Assembly: GCA_024405265.1 (NCBI GenBank) | Contig: JAKSOZ010000014.1 | Coordinates: 1 to 39,933, forward strand | Source of the DNA: Kiritimatiellia bacterium | GTDB taxonomy: Bacteria; Verrucomicrobiota; Kiritimatiellia; RFP12; UBA1067 | Direction of reading: 5' to 3' | DNA: 39,933 nt | The notes under the pieces: model-generated | What the model was told of the DNA's origin: nothing | Database searches by the model: none | What the model saw: the letters and a program-made list of their open reading frames with translations, nothing else | Made by a program: the position numbers and the translations under genes | Shown: positions 1-7,330 of the stretch, piece by piece | How positions within the stretch are numbered: position 1 is the first letter of the stretch | How the letters are laid out: every line of letters starts with the position of its first letter

Positions 1-126
1 AGACGCTATTATAGCCGGGAGAAACGCTCTTCAAGAACGGGCGCGAGACCGAAAGTGAAGCGGCAGCTCGCCGAATTCGACCAGGGTGCCATGCGCGGCG
101 AATTCGCCGTCACGATGACAAGGTAA
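1..126 (+). CDS. Possible 3' end of an unidentified + strand gene
   Basis: A frame that is open from the left edge ends in TAA at 124-126. The last residues read AEFDQGAMRGEFAVTMTR. I do not recognise the family; the RGEF ending faintly recalls the C-terminus of RsmI-type rRNA methyltransferases, but the preceding residues do not support that. A second frame ends at 56-58, so the choice of frame is uncertain. The gene would face rplI tail to tail, with 81 bases between the two stop codons. Confidence 0.25.
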   Translation, partial: RRYYSREKRSSRTGARPKVKRQLAEFDQGAMRGEFAVTMTR

Positions 127-140
127 AGAACAGGCAAAAC

Positions 141-181
141 AACAAAAACAAAAAAAGAAGGGGCGGCCTTTCGGTCGTCCC
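141..181 (-). terminator. Rho-independent terminator after rplI
   Basis: Read on the minus strand, GGGACGACC (181-173), a GAAA tetraloop and GGCCGCCCC (168-160) form a nine-position stem with two A-C mismatches. It is followed by a T-rich run (TTCTTTTTTTG, then TTTTTG). It lies 26 bases after the rplI stop and ends the ribosomal protein operon. The + strand side lacks a comparable T run. Confidence 0.85.
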
Positions 182-207
182 TCCCTTTCAGCTTTCGCTT
201 CTTAAGC

Positions 208-675
208 TTAGGCTTCAGCGGCAGCTTCGTCAAGAATCGTGATCTTGAACTTGACGGTAACGCCGTGGCCGAGGTCGATGACGGGCTCGTAGGTGCCGAC
301 TTCCTTGAGCTGATCGGCGAGTTCGAGCTGACCGCGTTCGATCGCGACGCCACGATTCGCTTCGATAGCGGCGAGGATGTCCGTCGCGCTGACCGAACCG
401 TAGAGCTTCTTGCCGTCGGTCGTAGGAGCCGAAACCGTGATTTCGAGCTTCTCGAGCTTCTTGGCGACTTCCGCGGCAGCCTTCTTCATCTCGGCGGCCT
501 TAGCGGCGCGCTCGGCCTCAAGCTTTTTGAGGCGACGCTTCGCGGCTTCGGTCGCGACAGCGGCGAGACCCTTGGTGGAGAGGAAGTTACGGAAGTAACC
601 GGGAGCGACCGAGACGATGTCTCCGGCCTTGCCGAGCTTCTTCACGTTATCCATGAGCATAACTTCAATAGCCAT
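208..675 (-). CDS. rplI: 50S ribosomal protein L9
   Basis: bL9, 155 aa, close to the usual 150. The N-terminal domain has the family signature (GKAGDIVSVAPGYFRNFL, residues 15-32) that binds 23S rRNA. A long Ala/Lys/Glu-rich helix (about 40-75) connects to the C-terminal domain (about 80-150). An extra acidic Ala-rich tail (DEAAAEA) ends the protein. It is the last gene of the rplY-rpsF-ssb-rpsR-rplI operon, 20 bases after rpsR, with a GGAG ribosome binding site in the gap and a strong terminator downstream. Confidence 0.97.
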   Translation of the reverse strand: MAIEVMLMDNVKKLGKAGDIVSVAPGYFRNFLSTKGLAAVATEAAKRRLKKLEAERAAKAAEMKKAAAEVAKKLEKLEITVSAPTTDGKKLYGSVSATDILAAIEANRGVAIERGQLELADQLKEVGTYEPVIDLGHGVTVKFKITILDEAAAEA

Positions 676-695
676 TTTCTTATGCTCCTTTCCGA

Positions 696-926
696 TTAAG
701 CCATGAGGCCCATGTTACGAGCGCGCTTGACGCCCTGACGGATCTGACGCTGCTGAGCGCTGGTGACGCCGGTGATACGAGCAGGAAGAATCTTGCCGTA
801 GTCGGTCGTGTAGTGCTTGAGCGTTTCGATGTCGTTGACATCGATCTGGTCGTTCTTGCCGAGCGGCGGACGCTTGCGAGCGGCAAACTCTTCACCCGCG
901 GAGCTGTTGGATTTCTTGAAAGCCAT
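696..926 (-). CDS. rpsR: 30S ribosomal protein S18
   Basis: bS18, 76 aa, typical length. The core (IDVNDIETLKHYTTDYGKIL and PARITGVTSAQQRQIRQGVK) matches the conserved S18 fold that pairs with S6 on the platform of the 30S subunit. No cysteines are present, so this is the zinc-free form. It sits between ssb and rplI, the common bacterial order. The ATG at 926 follows an AAGGAAC ribosome binding site. Confidence 0.97.
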   Translation of the reverse strand: MAFKKSNSSAGEEFAARKRPPLGKNDQIDVNDIETLKHYTTDYGKILPARITGVTSAQQRQIRQGVKRARNMGLMA

Positions 927-951
927 TTTTTAGTTCCTTAAATTATTGTGA

Positions 952-1356
952 TTAAAACGGGATGTCATCATTCACATCTTCAATCGACACCGGCTCCTGA
1001 CCGCGAGGACCACCGTTCAAACGGTCGCCCTGAGGAAGGAACTTGATCGTGGAAGCGCGAACTTTAAGCTTCTGATGGCGAACGCCATCCTTCTCCCAGC
1101 TATCCATCTGCAGACGCCCCTCGACAAGAATCGTACGACCCTTGGTCAAGAACTGACCGCAAAGCTCAGCAAGCTTATCCCACGCGTCGACATCAACGAA
1201 CACGGGGAAGTCCTGCATGTTACCATTGCGATCGCGACGGCGCTCGTTAATCGCGACGCCGAGACGCGCAACCTTCATACCGGTAGCGCCGGTAGCGCGA
1301 ACATCGGGGTCGCGCGTAAGATTGCCCATCAAGATAACTTTGTTGAACGAAGCCAT
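952..1356 (-). CDS. ssb: Single-stranded DNA-binding protein
   Basis: 134 aa with the SSB OB-fold at residues 1-107 (FNKVILMGNLTRDPDVR near the start; TILVEGRLQMDSWEKDG in the core). It coats single-stranded DNA in replication and repair. The disordered linker is very short, about 15 residues against 50 or more in E. coli, and ends in the acidic partner-binding tip NDDIPF. Its place between rpsF and rpsR is the classical arrangement. The tip resembles the C-terminus of the DUF3127 protein at 23015-23386. Confidence 0.96.
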   Translation of the reverse strand: MASFNKVILMGNLTRDPDVRATGATGMKVARLGVAINERRRDRNGNMQDFPVFVDVDAWDKLAELCGQFLTKGRTILVEGRLQMDSWEKDGVRHQKLKVRASTIKFLPQGDRLNGGPRGQEPVSIEDVNDDIPF

Positions 1357-1378
1357 GATATCACCGAATTATAGGAGT

Positions 1379-1744
1379 TTAGCCCTCGACAGGAGCATCC
1401 TTCTTAGCGGCCTTCTCGGCGCGAGCCTGACGCTCGGCGGCGAGGATCGCTTCGCGACGTTCATCGACGGCGAGGATCTGGACGCGGAAGACTTCTTCAA
1501 CGAGGTGATAACGGTTAACGAGTTCTTCGACCTTGGCAGGATCGAGTTCGAAACGGACCTTGACGTAGGCGCCGGAGTCACGCTTCTTCATCGGGCGCGA
1601 GAACGCGCGCTTGCCGAGGGAGACCTTCTCGAGAATATTGCCGCCGAGACGAGTGACTTCGGCGAGAGCCTTCTCAAGGTTAGCTTCGAGGACGTCATCC
1701 TTGGCGACGCCGACGAAAATATAAAGACCATCGTACTTCTTCAT
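1379..1744 (-). CDS. rpsF: 30S ribosomal protein S6
   Basis: bS6, 121 aa. The start (MKKYDGLYIFVG) and the central VTRLGGNILEKVSLGKRAFSRPMKK region with FELDPAKVEELVNRYHLVEEVFR are characteristic. S6 forms a heterodimer with S18, encoded two genes downstream. The tail (RQARAEKAAKKDAPVEG) is charged and probably disordered. The gene follows rplY after 12 bases, so it is probably made from the rplY promoter. Confidence 0.97.
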   Translation of the reverse strand: MKKYDGLYIFVGVAKDDVLEANLEKALAEVTRLGGNILEKVSLGKRAFSRPMKKRDSGAYVKVRFELDPAKVEELVNRYHLVEEVFRVQILAVDERREAILAAERQARAEKAAKKDAPVEG

Positions 1745-1756
1745 TTAAGCGTCTCC

Positions 1757-2383
1757 TTATTTCTTTTCTTCCTTGCCCTTCTTGATCACACCGGGCTCAG
1801 CGGCGCCGGCAGCGGCAGGAGCTTCATCGGGAGCCTTGACAACGGCAACCGCGAGTTCGCCACGCGTAACGACCGTGTACTTCGAATCGAGCTGGATGTC
1901 GCGAACGAACATCGTCTGATCGACATCGAGCTTCGAAACGTCGATATCAACCTTCTCGATGAGGTCCGTGGGGAGGCACTCGATATCGATCGTACGGAGA
2001 ACCTGGGCGAGAATGCCGCCGCCGATCTTGACACCGACGGGTTCACCGACGAGATACATGGGAACCGTAACGCGAATCTTCTCGGAGAGCGAGACTTCGC
2101 TGAAATCCACATGGATGGGGGTACCCGCCAAGACGTCGTTCTGCATTTCACGCAAGAGCGCCGGAACTTCGGTACCGTTCATATCCAACGAGACGAGAAC
2201 CTGCTTACCGGTTCTGCCACGCATAGCCATCATGAAGTCGTGCTTGGGGAGCTTGATGAGCTCCGTGCCGCCCTTCTTCATCTTCATCACGCTGCCGGGG
2301 ATCATACCCGCGCGGCGGAGACGACGGACCGCGCCGGTACCCTGTTCGGTACGAGCTTCCGCCTTAATCTTAATCGCTTCCAT
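1757..2383 (-). CDS. rplY: 50S ribosomal protein L25/Ctc (two-domain form)
   Basis: bL25 of the Ctc/TL5 type, 208 aa. The N-terminal domain (about 1-92) is the 5S rRNA-binding part and recognises loop E of 5S rRNA. The C-terminal beta domain (about 96-185; VDFSEVSLSEKIRVTVPMYL, IECLPTDLIEKVDIDVSKL) is the TL5 domain. A Lys/Glu-rich tail ends the protein. It is the first gene of the operon. The ATG at 2383 is preceded by AAGGAAAG (2398-2391), which lies just after a leader hairpin that resembles the protein's own rRNA site, suggesting autoregulation. Confidence 0.96.
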   Translation of the reverse strand: MEAIKIKAEARTEQGTGAVRRLRRAGMIPGSVMKMKKGGTELIKLPKHDFMMAMRGRTGKQVLVSLDMNGTEVPALLREMQNDVLAGTPIHVDFSEVSLSEKIRVTVPMYLVGEPVGVKIGGGILAQVLRTIDIECLPTDLIEKVDIDVSKLDVDQTMFVRDIQLDSKYTVVTRGELAVAVVKAPDEAPAAAGAAEPGVIKKGKEEKK

Positions 2384-2449
2384 TTCTTGTCTTTCCTTAT
2401 TCCCGCATACTCTCGCGTCACTTTTAACGCTACACTCTGCGGTTAAATG
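2384..2449 (-). promoter_or_regulatory. rplY leader with a 5S rRNA loop E mimic
   Basis: The predicted 66-base leader folds as follows: CCGCA (2442-2438) pairs with TGCGG (2407-2403); a 7x7 internal loop follows, GAGTGTA (2437-2431) facing GAGAGTA (2414-2408); GCGTT (2430-2426) pairs with GACGC (2419-2415), closed by AAAAGT. In E. coli 5S rRNA, loop E is GAUGGUA facing GAGAGUA, so 12 of 14 loop positions agree, including the entire 3' strand, and the flanking G-C pair is kept. L25 binds loop E, and the Shine-Dalgarno sequence starts four bases after the hairpin. Feedback control by L25 is inferred. Confidence 0.6.
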
Positions 2450-2455
2450 TTGGTA

Positions 2456-2485
2456 ATTATATCAAATATCCCCTCCTCTTGGCAA
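2456..2485 (-). promoter_or_regulatory. Sigma-70-type promoter of the rplY operon
   Basis: Minus strand TTGCCA (2485-2480), an 18-base spacer, then TATAAT (2461-2456). The start of transcription would be near 2449. The -35 hexamer overlaps that of the divergent promoter for the glycosyltransferase. Confidence 0.8.
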
Positions 2486-2507
2486 TAGCGAAAATTTTTG
2501 GTATAAT
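2479..2507 (+). promoter_or_regulatory. Promoter of the glycosyltransferase gene, nearly leaderless
   Basis: TTGGCA (2479-2484), a 17-base spacer and TATAAT (2502-2507) with an extended -10 (TGG before TATAAT). Only nine bases separate the -10 box from the ATG at 2517, so the transcript would begin within a few bases of the start codon, without room for a ribosome binding site. Confidence 0.8.
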
Positions 2508-2516
2508 ACCGCGCCA

Positions 2517-3527
2517 ATGATGAGCGAACCCAAAATCATGGATCTGAGCGACTTTTTCCCTGCGGAAAAAATCGATAGTCGTCCTATTTACTTTTGGGCG
2601 CTTAACGCAAGGCGATCGATGGTCGAGCTGTACGAGCAAGTCGCAGCCATCTCAAACGTCGAAACGAAAATCATCACCGAGAAGGATTGTCGCGGCGATT
2701 TCTTAAGCGCACTTAAGATAATGAACGGCGCAGAAGGCGCGATTCACGTCTTTTCCGGCTATATGACGAGCGAACTCGTACGTAAGCTTATGCTCGTAGC
2801 GGGCGCACGACGCCAGAAAGTCGTGGTTTACGACGACGCGCCGATCGAGAACGAAATCGGATTCGCGGCGTTTCTCAAGCGACTTTCTTACGATCTCTTC
2901 CTCAAGTCAAAAGTAAGCTGGGCAGTTCGCGCGGCAGATCTTTTCATCACCGCTTCAGGCGAGAAAAATCTAGAACGTTTGATCGCGCTTGGTTGGAAAA
3001 AAGAGAAAATAGTCCCCTTCGGCCGATTCCCCGCGCCTTTGACCGGCGAACGCGAAAGCGCCGTCGCCGAGAAAAAGCCGAATAGCCTAAGAGTTCTTCA
3101 CTTAGGTCGCGAAAGCGCGAACCGAAACTTGAGCTTCGTCGTCAAGGCCGCTCGCCTAGCGCAAGTGGAACTCGTCAGAAGCGGCGGCTGGATGGGCGAA
3201 AGCGATCTGCTCCGAGTTATCCGTTCTTCCGACGTTGTCGTCGCCGCGGGCGTGAATGAGCCTTGGGGCGAGAGAATCAATACCGCGCTTTTGGAAGGCG
3301 TCCCCGTAATCGTCTCCGGCGGAATGGGCTCGGCGATTCTCTGCAAGGAGTTCGGTTGCGGCTTGGTTTTCCCTGAGAAGAACTTGGCGGCGCTGGCGAG
3401 CGCGTTCAGACATCTCGCCGACGATGATGAAGCATACAAAAAACTGAAAGCCGGCGCAGAAACCGCCAAGACGGCGCTTTTACCTCAAAATCGCGCGACC
3501 TTCTTCCTCGAAACGATTCGAGGCTGA
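2517..3527 (+). CDS. GT-B glycosyltransferase, GT4-like
   Basis: 336 aa, soluble. The fold looks like a two-domain GT-B glycosyltransferase. The N-terminal half is divergent. The C-terminal half (from about residue 175) has the donor-binding domain: LRVLHLGRESANRNL, SSDVVVAAGVNEPWGERIN and LLEGVPVIVSGGMGSA. The glutamates of the EPWGE...LLEG segment (about 248-260) resemble the EX7E motif of retaining GT4 enzymes. The likely role is sugar transfer in a surface polysaccharide or glycolipid; the donor cannot be told. Two ATGs lie in tandem at 2517 and 2520. It ends two bases from the opposing GspG-like gene. Confidence 0.75.
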   Translation: MMSEPKIMDLSDFFPAEKIDSRPIYFWALNARRSMVELYEQVAAISNVETKIITEKDCRGDFLSALKIMNGAEGAIHVFSGYMTSELVRKLMLVAGARRQKVVVYDDAPIENEIGFAAFLKRLSYDLFLKSKVSWAVRAADLFITASGEKNLERLIALGWKKEKIVPFGRFPAPLTGERESAVAEKKPNSLRVLHLGRESANRNLSFVVKAARLAQVELVRSGGWMGESDLLRVIRSSDVVVAAGVNEPWGERINTALLEGVPVIVSGGMGSAILCKEFGCGLVFPEKNLAALASAFRHLADDDEAYKKLKAGAETAKTALLPQNRATFFLETIRG

Positions 3528-3529
3528 GA

Positions 3530-4198
3530 TCAATACTTTTTGACTTCTTCCTGAATCGCTTTCTTCGTAGCGGCGTCAGGAGCGACCACGATACCTCTTA
3601 AATTATAAGGAACCCAGTGGTTGGTCCATGTGGTATCGCGGAAAGGTTCGTCGAACAGCGCTTGATCGGGCATGATATCGTCAGGTGAACCCATGCGACC
3701 GTCGGGGCCGCAGGAATAAAGAATAGGATTGCCGCCTTCGCTTCTCGTCTCGTAGACATATTCTCGGCCCCAAGGATCGGGAACGATTCGCTTCGTGTAA
3801 GGACCGAACCAACCCTTCACTTTCGGCGTGATATTGGTAAGCGCCGAAAGACCCTCCTCAGTAGAGGGGAAGTGCCCGACATGGAATTTATAACGTCCGA
3901 GCGCAACCGCCAAGGCATCCATCGATTTTCTCGCGTTCACCTGCTTGCGCGAAACCGGTTCCTTTCCGCCGCGTCCCGTAGCCGATAAAACAAGCGAACC
4001 GAGCATCATAAGACCCATGATCACCACGGCATAAAAAACGAGGCCTCGCTTCATCTTCGGCAACGGCGAAGCGAGTAACTCTTTCTTCGCCTGGAATTCG
4101 CGACGGATCCGCTCTTTCGAAGCTTTCTTGTTTTTCGTCTCGAGCGCTACCTTCTTCTTAGCGGGAAACTTCTTCTTAAGCTCGGAATAATCCACCAT
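3530..4198 (-). CDS. Type II secretion GspG-like protein with atypical N-terminus
   Basis: 222 aa. A Lys/Glu-rich cytoplasmic stretch of about 50 residues is followed by one membrane helix (about 52-73, GLVFYAVVIMGLMMLGSLVL). The C-terminal half is a major pseudopilin (T2SSG) domain: VALGRYKFHVGHFPSTEEGL, VPDPWGREYVYE and SCGPDGRMGSPDDI. True pseudopilins carry a short leader, a Gly cleavage site and FTLIE; none of that is visible, so it is probably a membrane-bound GspG homologue that is not processed. The ATG at 4198 overlaps the upstream stop (TGATG); a GTG at 4201 is an alternative. Possibly linked to the TadC-like, FHA and PEGA genes in the same run. Confidence 0.75.
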   Translation of the reverse strand: MVDYSELKKKFPAKKKVALETKNKKASKERIRREFQAKKELLASPLPKMKRGLVFYAVVIMGLMMLGSLVLSATGRGGKEPVSRKQVNARKSMDALAVALGRYKFHVGHFPSTEEGLSALTNITPKVKGWFGPYTKRIVPDPWGREYVYETRSEGGNPILYSCGPDGRMGSPDDIMPDQALFDEPFRDTTWTNHWVPYNLRGIVVAPDAATKKAIQEEVKKY

Positions 4199-5493
4199 CA
4201 CTCAACCCTCTCGAGAATAAGTTCGATATCGCCGGAAGCGATAGCGCTTTCGATCTTGAACGCTTTCAGCGCCTCCGCCGCAGCGGCTTCAAGTCCGCTC
4301 GGCCCACGCGAAGTTTTCAGCGTCGCGAGCGGAGAACCTACACTCACCCGATCGCCGCGCTTGACCGCGAGGTCGACGCCTGCGAGAGGATCGATTTCAT
4401 CACCCGCTTCGGCGCGTCCCGCTCCCAGCATAAACGCAGCCCGAGCGATTTTCTCCGCGTCGATCGCCCCCACGAATCCGGAGCGCATCGCCTGAATGGT
4501 GAACTTATACGTTTTCGTCTTAAGCAAGGCCTCGAACTTTCCAAGATCTCCACCTTGAGCATTAACCATCTCAAGGAAACGCTTGTAGGCGCTCATATCA
4601 TTCAGCTTATCTTGACAAAGCAAGCGCGCCGCTTCAAGCGACAGATCTAGTGACTTCGAAACCATCAACGCGGCGAGCTCAATGCAAAGCTCGGTAACTT
4701 TAGGATCAAATGACTTGCCGCTCAATATCTCAATCGCTTCTTCAACTTCATTCGCGTTTCCTATCGCGCGACCTAGAGGCGAGGACATGTCGGTTACGAG
4801 CGCGGCGGATTTGCGCCCGGCCGCTTTCGCTCCGCCCACCAGCGCCTTCGCGAGCTGAAGCGCCTCCTCCTTCGTCTTCATAAACGTACCGGAGCCACAT
4901 TTCACATCGAAAATCAACGTCTCGGCACCTTCCGCCAGCTTCTTCGAAAGAATAGATCCTACTATAAGCGGAATCGACGCGACCGTGCCGGTAACATCTC
5001 GAAGAGCATATAACTTCTTGTCTGCCGGAGTAATTTCCGAGGTTTGAACCGTCATTGAGACACCGGTCTCTTTCACGACACGTTGAAAGTCATCAAGCGA
5101 GAGCGATGCATTGTAACCGGGGATCGTTTCAAGCTTATCCGCCGTTCCTCCGGTCAAGCCAAGCCCGCGTCCGGTTAAGGAAGGCACATACACGCCACAG
5201 GCCGCAGCAAGCGGCTGAATGATAAGCGACAGCTTATCACCTACTCCACCGGTCGAATGTTTATCAGCGGTTATAACGTCCCATGTAAGCGAGCGACCGG
5301 AATTCTTCATCGCGTCCGTTAAATCAGCCGTCTCTCGTTCGTTCATTCCGCGGCAACAAATCGCCATCGCCATCGCCGCCATTTGATAATCGGGAATTTC
5401 CCCACGTGTAAAACCTTCGACGAATTCACGAATTTCCGCCGACCCAAGAGTCTTCCCTTCACGCTTCTTATCAAGTAACAGCTTGGCGATCAT
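4198..5493 (-). CDS. deoA: Thymidine / pyrimidine-nucleoside phosphorylase
   Basis: 431 aa from the ATG at 5493, which follows GGAGGAAACG; an in-frame TTG at 5505 is less likely. It catalyses phosphorolysis of pyrimidine (deoxy)nucleosides to base and pentose 1-phosphate. The family signature TGRGLGLTGGTADKLE (about 111-126) and the phosphate-binding HSTGGVGDKLSL are present, as is the lid/cofactor region KCGSGTFMK. Thymidine phosphorylase (deoA) and the broader Pdp enzyme cannot be separated by eye. The start overlaps the tlyA stop by four bases (ATGA). Confidence 0.92.
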   Translation of the reverse strand: MIAKLLLDKKREGKTLGSAEIREFVEGFTRGEIPDYQMAAMAMAICCRGMNERETADLTDAMKNSGRSLTWDVITADKHSTGGVGDKLSLIIQPLAAACGVYVPSLTGRGLGLTGGTADKLETIPGYNASLSLDDFQRVVKETGVSMTVQTSEITPADKKLYALRDVTGTVASIPLIVGSILSKKLAEGAETLIFDVKCGSGTFMKTKEEALQLAKALVGGAKAAGRKSAALVTDMSSPLGRAIGNANEVEEAIEILSGKSFDPKVTELCIELAALMVSKSLDLSLEAARLLCQDKLNDMSAYKRFLEMVNAQGGDLGKFEALLKTKTYKFTIQAMRSGFVGAIDAEKIARAAFMLGAGRAEAGDEIDPLAGVDLAVKRGDRVSVGSPLATLKTSRGPSGLEAAAAEALKAFKIESAIASGDIELILERVE

Positions 5494-6224
5494 CGTTTCC
5501 TCCAATATGACAAATATTCAATATTCCCCATCTCTTTTCCGCGAATCGGGCTCTCTTCAAGTCCCAACAATTCGAGATCAAGCTTCTCAATAGCGAACCG
5601 AACGATTTTATCACGAGCATCCAAACGAAGCTTTTCGTCCTTCACCAACCCACCCGGTGCATTCCCCTTACCGACCTCGAACTGAGGCTTGATCAAAGCG
5701 ACAATCTCTCCGCCTCGAGCAAGCACTTCAGCGATCGGAGGAAGAATCAATTCGAGTGATATGAAAGACACGTCGGTTACGGCAAGAACAGGAACCTCCG
5801 GAAGGTCTTCACTCTTCATGAATCTCGCATTGTAATTCTCTCTCACCCAAACTCGCGGATCGCTCCTGAGCTTATAAGCGAGCTGATTCGTCCCGACGTC
5901 AACGGCCATTACCATTTTCGCTCCATGCTGCAGCAAGCAATCGGTAAAGCCTCCGGTAGAAGAACCGACGTCCAAGCATATTTTACCTTCGGCCGTAAGC
6001 GTAGCGAACTTATTAAAAGCTCCTTCCATTTTCTCGCCTCCCCGCGAGACGAATCGAGGAGGTGCCTCGACCTCGATAGGATCCGTACTATCGACCGACT
6101 TCGAGGCTTTTGTTTCAACCTGACCTTTTACGCGAACCTTTCCCTCAAGAATCAAGGCCTGTGCTTGATTACGGCTTTCCGCGAGCTTAAGTTCCACCAG
6201 TCTTAAATCAAGTCTTACCTTCAC
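5490..6224 (-). CDS. tlyA: TlyA family rRNA 2'-O-methyltransferase
   Basis: 244 aa. An S4 RNA-binding domain (1-60; RLDLRLVELKLAESRNQAQALI, read in two parts) is followed by an RrmJ/FtsJ-type methyltransferase domain with the SAM motif LDVGSSTGGFTDCLL (about 84-98), AVDVGTNQLAYKLR and LIKPQFEVGKG. TlyA proteins methylate 16S and/or 23S rRNA cytidines; the old name is hemolysin A. The start is GTG at 6224, overlapping the stop of the PEGA gene (GTGA), and the end overlaps deoA. Translation is probably coupled. Confidence 0.92.
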   Translation of the reverse strand: MKVRLDLRLVELKLAESRNQAQALILEGKVRVKGQVETKASKSVDSTDPIEVEAPPRFVSRGGEKMEGAFNKFATLTAEGKICLDVGSSTGGFTDCLLQHGAKMVMAVDVGTNQLAYKLRSDPRVWVRENYNARFMKSEDLPEVPVLAVTDVSFISLELILPPIAEVLARGGEIVALIKPQFEVGKGNAPGGLVKDEKLRLDARDKIVRFAIEKLDLELLGLEESPIRGKEMGNIEYLSYWRKR

Positions 6225-7330
6225 TTGAGCGGATCCTTATCGAGATAATTGAGCTTTATGATATCTCGCTTCGAGAAGGAACGTTGAATCCCCATTGAAA
6301 CCTCAATTTCAATCTTTTCGGAATCACTGGAAACATAAACGCCTCTATGAGTTCCGGTCGGAGTTACGATCTCGATATCAGGCGTGAAGACTCTTCTCAT
6401 ACGAACGTTCGCCTTGGAAGTTTTCGAGTTCTGAATCTTCGGATGGCGCGTAGAATCGGCAAATCCTTCTTTTTTAAGAACGAGCACGTGCTCACCTTGA
6501 GTGATCGCGTTAATCGGAAGTATCGCGCTGAACTCGTCATCATCAGTAATCTTAACGGTCGTACCGACCAGCTTTCCATCAAGATAAACCTGCGCCTCGG
6601 CCGGAGAAGAGCGAACCTCCAATCTCCCCATCACGTTCGTAAGTTTGAACTCTTCACGAACCGACGCACCATTGGCAATCGTGATTTCCCGATTTATCGT
6701 TCCGTGTCCATCAAGTTCCGCACGGACATTGTATACTCCCGGAGGAGTCGATTTCAAAACCAAGGGCGATTTACCTTCAAACTTGTCGTTCAAATAGAAT
6801 CGCGCACCATCGGGAACGGATACGAGCATTAACGTTCCGGGAAGCGGTGATAACTTCAAGAAGAGATTTTGCTCCTCACCCGCTCTCATAGAAAGCTCGC
6901 GTTTCTCGCTTTGAAAACCATCCATTGAAAGCGTGATTGTCGTAAGCCCTCTCGGGATTCCCGAAACTTCAATCGGAGTCACTCCGCGATCAAGTCCATT
7001 GATCATAACCTTCGCTCCAACGGGATCACTCGAAATTTTCACGAGACCTGAATCCAGAACAAGCTTTTCATTGATGACCAACGGAGTTCTTCCGTTAAAC
7101 TTAAATTCGACCTTTTTTTGCTGATAACCATTCTTGGTTAAAGTGAGTTTATGACGAGATTCGGTATCCAGAATCGTAATCAAGCGCGGAGTCGTTCCGA
7201 GCGAGACTCCCGACTCGGTAATCTCCGCTCCGCTCGGATCGGAAGTAACCAACAGAAGTCCCGTCTCAGTCTCTTCTGCATAAACGCCAAGAGAAAGCGC
7301 CGCGATCAAGATAAATACGAGGTTTCTCAT
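6221..7330 (-). CDS. Secreted PEGA-repeat protein
   Basis: 369 aa. A signal peptide (residues 1-18, NLVFILIAALSLGVYAEE) is followed by four tandem PEGA-type beta domains at about 22-95, 96-164, 165-234 and 235-300. Each shows the pattern S-D/P-P-x-G-A-x-V-x-I/L-N/D-G (for example SSDPVGAKVMINGLDRGVTP). The last 65 residues hold another small beta unit (VYVSSDSEKIEIEVS). PEGA domains occur in envelope proteins and S-layer or kinase-associated proteins; no enzymatic activity is expected. The gene overlaps the FHA gene by ATGA, so the two proteins probably work together. Confidence 0.85.
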   Translation of the reverse strand: MRNLVFILIAALSLGVYAEETETGLLLVTSDPSGAEITESGVSLGTTPRLITILDTESRHKLTLTKNGYQQKKVEFKFNGRTPLVINEKLVLDSGLVKISSDPVGAKVMINGLDRGVTPIEVSGIPRGLTTITLSMDGFQSEKRELSMRAGEEQNLFLKLSPLPGTLMLVSVPDGARFYLNDKFEGKSPLVLKSTPPGVYNVRAELDGHGTINREITIANGASVREEFKLTNVMGRLEVRSSPAEAQVYLDGKLVGTTVKITDDDEFSAILPINAITQGEHVLVLKKEGFADSTRHPKIQNSKTSKANVRMRRVFTPDIEIVTPTGTHRGVYVSSDSEKIEIEVSMGIQRSFSKRDIIKLNYLDKDPLK

